This document shows positions 61,731 to 64,000 of a stretch of DNA of 64,000 bases, one piece after another (the stretch's first letter is position 1; every line of letters begins with the position of its first letter). Under the pieces are notes generated by a model. It saw nothing but the letters and a program-made list of their open reading frames with translations. It was not told the origin of the DNA and searched no databases. The translations under genes and the position numbers were made by a program. Source of the stretch: CBDCUW01 sp963734865 (GTDB lineage: Bacteria > Planctomycetota > Planctomycetia > Pirellulales > Pirellulaceae); contig CAVTIV010000019.1 in the NCBI GenBank assembly GCA_963734865.1, positions 1,240,001 through 1,304,000 of the forward strand. The letters are read 5' to 3'.

Positions 61731-64000
61731 TTAGCTACTCATCCCGGCGAGCCATGGAAACGCGGCGAATTGGTCGCCCGAAACGTCGCCGTCGGACGGC
61801 GAACCGTCGCTGGAGGTTTCTTCGTTGAGCATCAGATCGGCGATCGCTCGGTCATGAACTGCGGCAAGCCGGCCAAGTGAGTTCGCGGTCGGTGATGGAG
61901 CAGGAATCTTGGTCGGCAATCTCGAGTGATGCTCCAGCGCTTCCCTTTCCGCTTCGACATTCGCGGTGACAACGTCATCCGCTAGGACCAAAACGGTTGA
62001 GGTCGTCAAGCTGGCAACCGAAGCCTGCGCGGTGTCGCCCACCAGGACGATATCAAGACCGTTGATCGCGACCCAATAATTGCTGCCACCTAAGTCAAGC
62101 AGACCAAGATTTAGCTGCCCATCGCTGACGCTGGTGCGGTAGGTATTGGCGGCGAATTGCCAGCCGGCGGTGGTCACCGAGTCAACCTGATCACCCTCTA
62201 AAAATACGCCCATCTGATCGTGCGAGAGCAAGACTTCGCCCAGCGTCACGGTCACATCGTATTGGCCGTTGGGCAGATCGATCGCAAATGTTCCGTCATG
62301 GGTATAGTTGACATCTCGCGTCAACGCGTCGCCCCCACGGTTGATCGAATAGACCGTTCCGCTCTGCCAGCCATAACCGATCGATGCGCTATACCTGTCG
62401 GTATGGAAGATCGGTGTGTAGTCGGTCGCCACGGGTGAATCGGCAGTGCCGAAGTCAAAACGACCGACATAGATCGCGCCGGCCTCGAGCGTGAACGTGG
62501 TCGCGAACTGATCGTCGACCGGTTCCGCCACGAAACCGTCACCGTCCTGATCCATCAGATTCCCGGCCACGTCGGCGACGCCCGGTCCGAGCACGAGATG
62601 ATAGAGACCGGACGTATTCTGCGGATCAAACGTGACTTCAAAGTCGCTGGAGGATAACGGATTGACTGCGGTCGCCGCGATCGCTCCGCCGGGGCCGTCC
62701 AGCACGGCAATGTCCTCCAGCGTGAAGCTGCCGGCCTGGATCGGCTCATTGAAGGAGACGAGGATTCGATCAATCGGTCCGGTCACGGTGCCAACCGCGT
62801 CGATCGAAGTCACGCGCGGGCCCGTCAGATCAGGACCTACATAGACGATATCGAGTGCATTGATCGCGACCCAATAATTGCCGCCACCCAGGTCAAGCAG
62901 ACCCAGACTCAACTGCCCATCGCTAACGCTCGTGCGGTAGGTGTTGACCGCGAACTGACCACCAGCGGTGGTGATGGAGTCGACCTGACCGCCCTCCAGA
63001 AAGACTCCCATCTGATCGTGAGAAATGAGGACTTCGCCCAGCGTCACGGTCACGTCGTATTCGCCATTGGGCAGATCGACCGCAAACGTCGCGTCATGTG
63101 TGTAGTTCAAATCGCGAGTCAACGCGTCACCGCCGCGGTTGATCGAATAGACGGTGCCGGTCTGCCATCCATATCCGATCGATGCGCTATAGCTGTCGGT
63201 ATGGACGATCGCTGTGTAGTCGGTCGCCACAGGCGAATCAGCGGTGCCGAAATCGAAACGACCGACAACTTGTGCGCCGGCTTCCAGCGTAAACATCGTC
63301 TCGAACTGATCTTCGCTCGTCTCGGCGGGGACTCCGTCACCGTCTTGATCCATCAGGTTCCCGCCAACGTCGGCAACATCCGGCCCCACTCGCAAACGGT
63401 AAACACCGGGCGTGTTCTGAGGTTCGAAGGTGACTTCAAACTCACCAGCGGCCAGCGGATTGACTGCGGTCGCGGTGATCGCCCCGTCGGGACCTTCCAG
63501 GATGGCAATGTCCTCGAGAGTAAAGCTGCCTGGTTGGATCGATTCATTGAAGGACAGCGTGATACGATCGATCGGTCCGGTGACGGTACCAACCGCATCG
63601 GTCGAAATGACGCTCGGACCGGTACGATCGGGACCGGCAAAGACCACATCGAGCCCGTTGATCATCACCCAAGAATCGCTGCCCCCCAAATCGGTCAGGC
63701 CAAGGCTCAGCTGACCGTCGCTGACGCTGGTGCGGTACGTGTTGACTGCGAATTGCCCGCCGGCGGTCGAGACCGAATCGAACGGAACGCCCTCCAAAAA
63801 GACTCCCATCTGATCGTGCGCGATCAGTACCTCACCCAAGGTAACGGTCACATCGTACTCGCCGTTGGGCAGATCCATCGCGAATGTCGCGTCCTTGGTG
63901 TAGTTCACGTCGCGAGTCAACGCATCACCGCCGCGGTTGATCGAATAGACCAATCCGGTCTGCCAGCCGTAGCCCGCCGCGGCGCTATAGCTGTCGTTAT
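61731..64000 (-). CDS. Giant repeat protein with malectin-like and Ig-like domains (partial, start outside)
   Basis: The frame is open to the window end, so the N-terminus lies beyond 64000. The visible 755 residues alternate two domain types. The first is a malectin-like carbohydrate-binding domain (FDFGTADSPVATDY, INRGGDALTRD, GEYDVTVTLGEVLISHDQMG). The second is an SbsA/Big-type Ig-like domain (RITLSFNESIQPGSFTLEDI) ending in a calcium-like DQDGDG motif. Two complete pairs and part of a third are present, with a period of about 790 nt and near-identical sequence. A C-terminal tail of about 110 residues carries no cleavage or sorting motif I recognise. A secreted adhesive or polysaccharide-binding role fits; planctomycetes have many such proteins. 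Confidence 0.8.
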   Translation of the reverse strand, partial: NDSYSAAAGYGWQTGLVYSINRGGDALTRDVNYTKDATFAMDLPNGEYDVTVTLGEVLIAHDQMGVFLEGVPFDSVSTAGGQFAVNTYRTSVSDGQLSLGLTDLGGSDSWVMINGLDVVFAGPDRTGPSVISTDAVGTVTGPIDRITLSFNESIQPGSFTLEDIAILEGPDGAITATAVNPLAAGEFEVTFEPQNTPGVYRLRVGPDVADVGGNLMDQDGDGVPAETSEDQFETMFTLEAGAQVVGRFDFGTADSPVATDYTAIVHTDSYSASIGYGWQTGTVYSINRGGDALTRDLNYTHDATFAVDLPNGEYDVTVTLGEVLISHDQMGVFLEGGQVDSITTAGGQFAVNTYRTSVSDGQLSLGLLDLGGGNYWVAINALDIVYVGPDLTGPRVTSIDAVGTVTGPIDRILVSFNEPIQAGSFTLEDIAVLDGPGGAIAATAVNPLSSSDFEVTFDPQNTSGLYHLVLGPGVADVAGNLMDQDGDGFVAEPVDDQFATTFTLEAGAIYVGRFDFGTADSPVATDYTPIFHTDRYSASIGYGWQSGTVYSINRGGDALTRDVNYTHDGTFAIDLPNGQYDVTVTLGEVLLSHDQMGVFLEGDQVDSVTTAGWQFAANTYRTSVSDGQLNLGLLDLGGSNYWVAINGLDIVLVGDTAQASVASLTTSTVLVLADDVVTANVEAEREALEHHSRLPTKIPAPSPTANSLGRLAAVHDRAIADLMLNEETSSDGSPSDGDVSGDQFAAFPWLAGMSS

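Overview
The window looks like a chromosome segment of a marine planctomycete of the Pirellulaceae (Rhodopirellula-like). The support is the gene content: two secreted sulfatases, large secreted proteins joining a beta-propeller or dehydrogenase domain to CxxCH cytochrome c motifs, a long Bat/MoxR operon, a sensor Ser/Thr kinase, a DUF1573 protein, a DUF6268-type barrel protein, malectin/Ig-like repeat proteins, and weak or absent Shine-Dalgarno sites in front of many genes. No rRNA or tRNA gene was found.

Layout. 0.16-1.8 kb: a frameshifted secreted protein of glycosidase-like appearance. 1.8-10.9 kb: an accessory region of small, mostly secreted or membrane ORFs, several broken, with an IS701-family remnant, an IS630-family element and two gene stumps. 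Five imperfect inverted repeats in its first half share one architecture (AAC outer end, unpaired bases in the left arm only, right end GGT(G/C)A + 8 nt + GTT), sit at gene borders and lie 8-17 nt ahead of three start codons. I read them as integron attC-like sites, making this an integrase-less gene-cassette cluster. 11.3-15.3 kb: a sulfatase and a membrane sensor kinase. 15.4-25.9 kb (minus strand): moxR, DUF58, a BatD-like protein, batA, batB, a TPR protein with a Gln-rich minisatellite, a BatD-TPR-SH3 fusion and an M50 protease, mostly overlapping or closely spaced. 26.3-28.2 kb: a second sulfatase and a DUF2513 protein. 28.3-37.4 kb (minus): two giant cytochrome proteins flanking a DPP-IV-type peptidase. 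37.6-45.3 kb: MsrB, a MalK-type ATPase, TauE/SafE and TerC membrane proteins, a transglutaminase, a lipoprotein, a hydrolase and a class IV aminotransferase. 45.5-49.3 kb: a sugar ABC importer (binding protein, double ATPase, permease). 49.4-52.5 kb: an Mla-like unit in which ATPase and MlaE permease are one gene. 52.5-55.0 kb (minus): a fatty acyl-AMP ligase with its own acyl carrier domain, followed by a fossil of a polyketide synthase ketoreductase. 55.1-64 kb: small Rhodopirellula-type proteins, a methyltransferase, a RidA-like protein, a barrel protein, a fasciclin protein with a clear terminator, MnmH, a SpoIIE-type phosphatase and the C-terminal part of a giant repeat protein that leaves the window.

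A caution for every user of this annotation: at least a dozen genes, including otherwise well-conserved ones (sulfatase, kinase, batD, DUF58, sugar ATPase, Mla fusion), carry single-base frameshifts, several of them in G runs or GCGC runs. That density suggests uncorrected sequencing indels outside the accessory region, while in-frame stop codons and truncated genes in 1.8-10.9 kb look like real decay. Frameshifted genes are therefore given as single spans, with the position of each shift.
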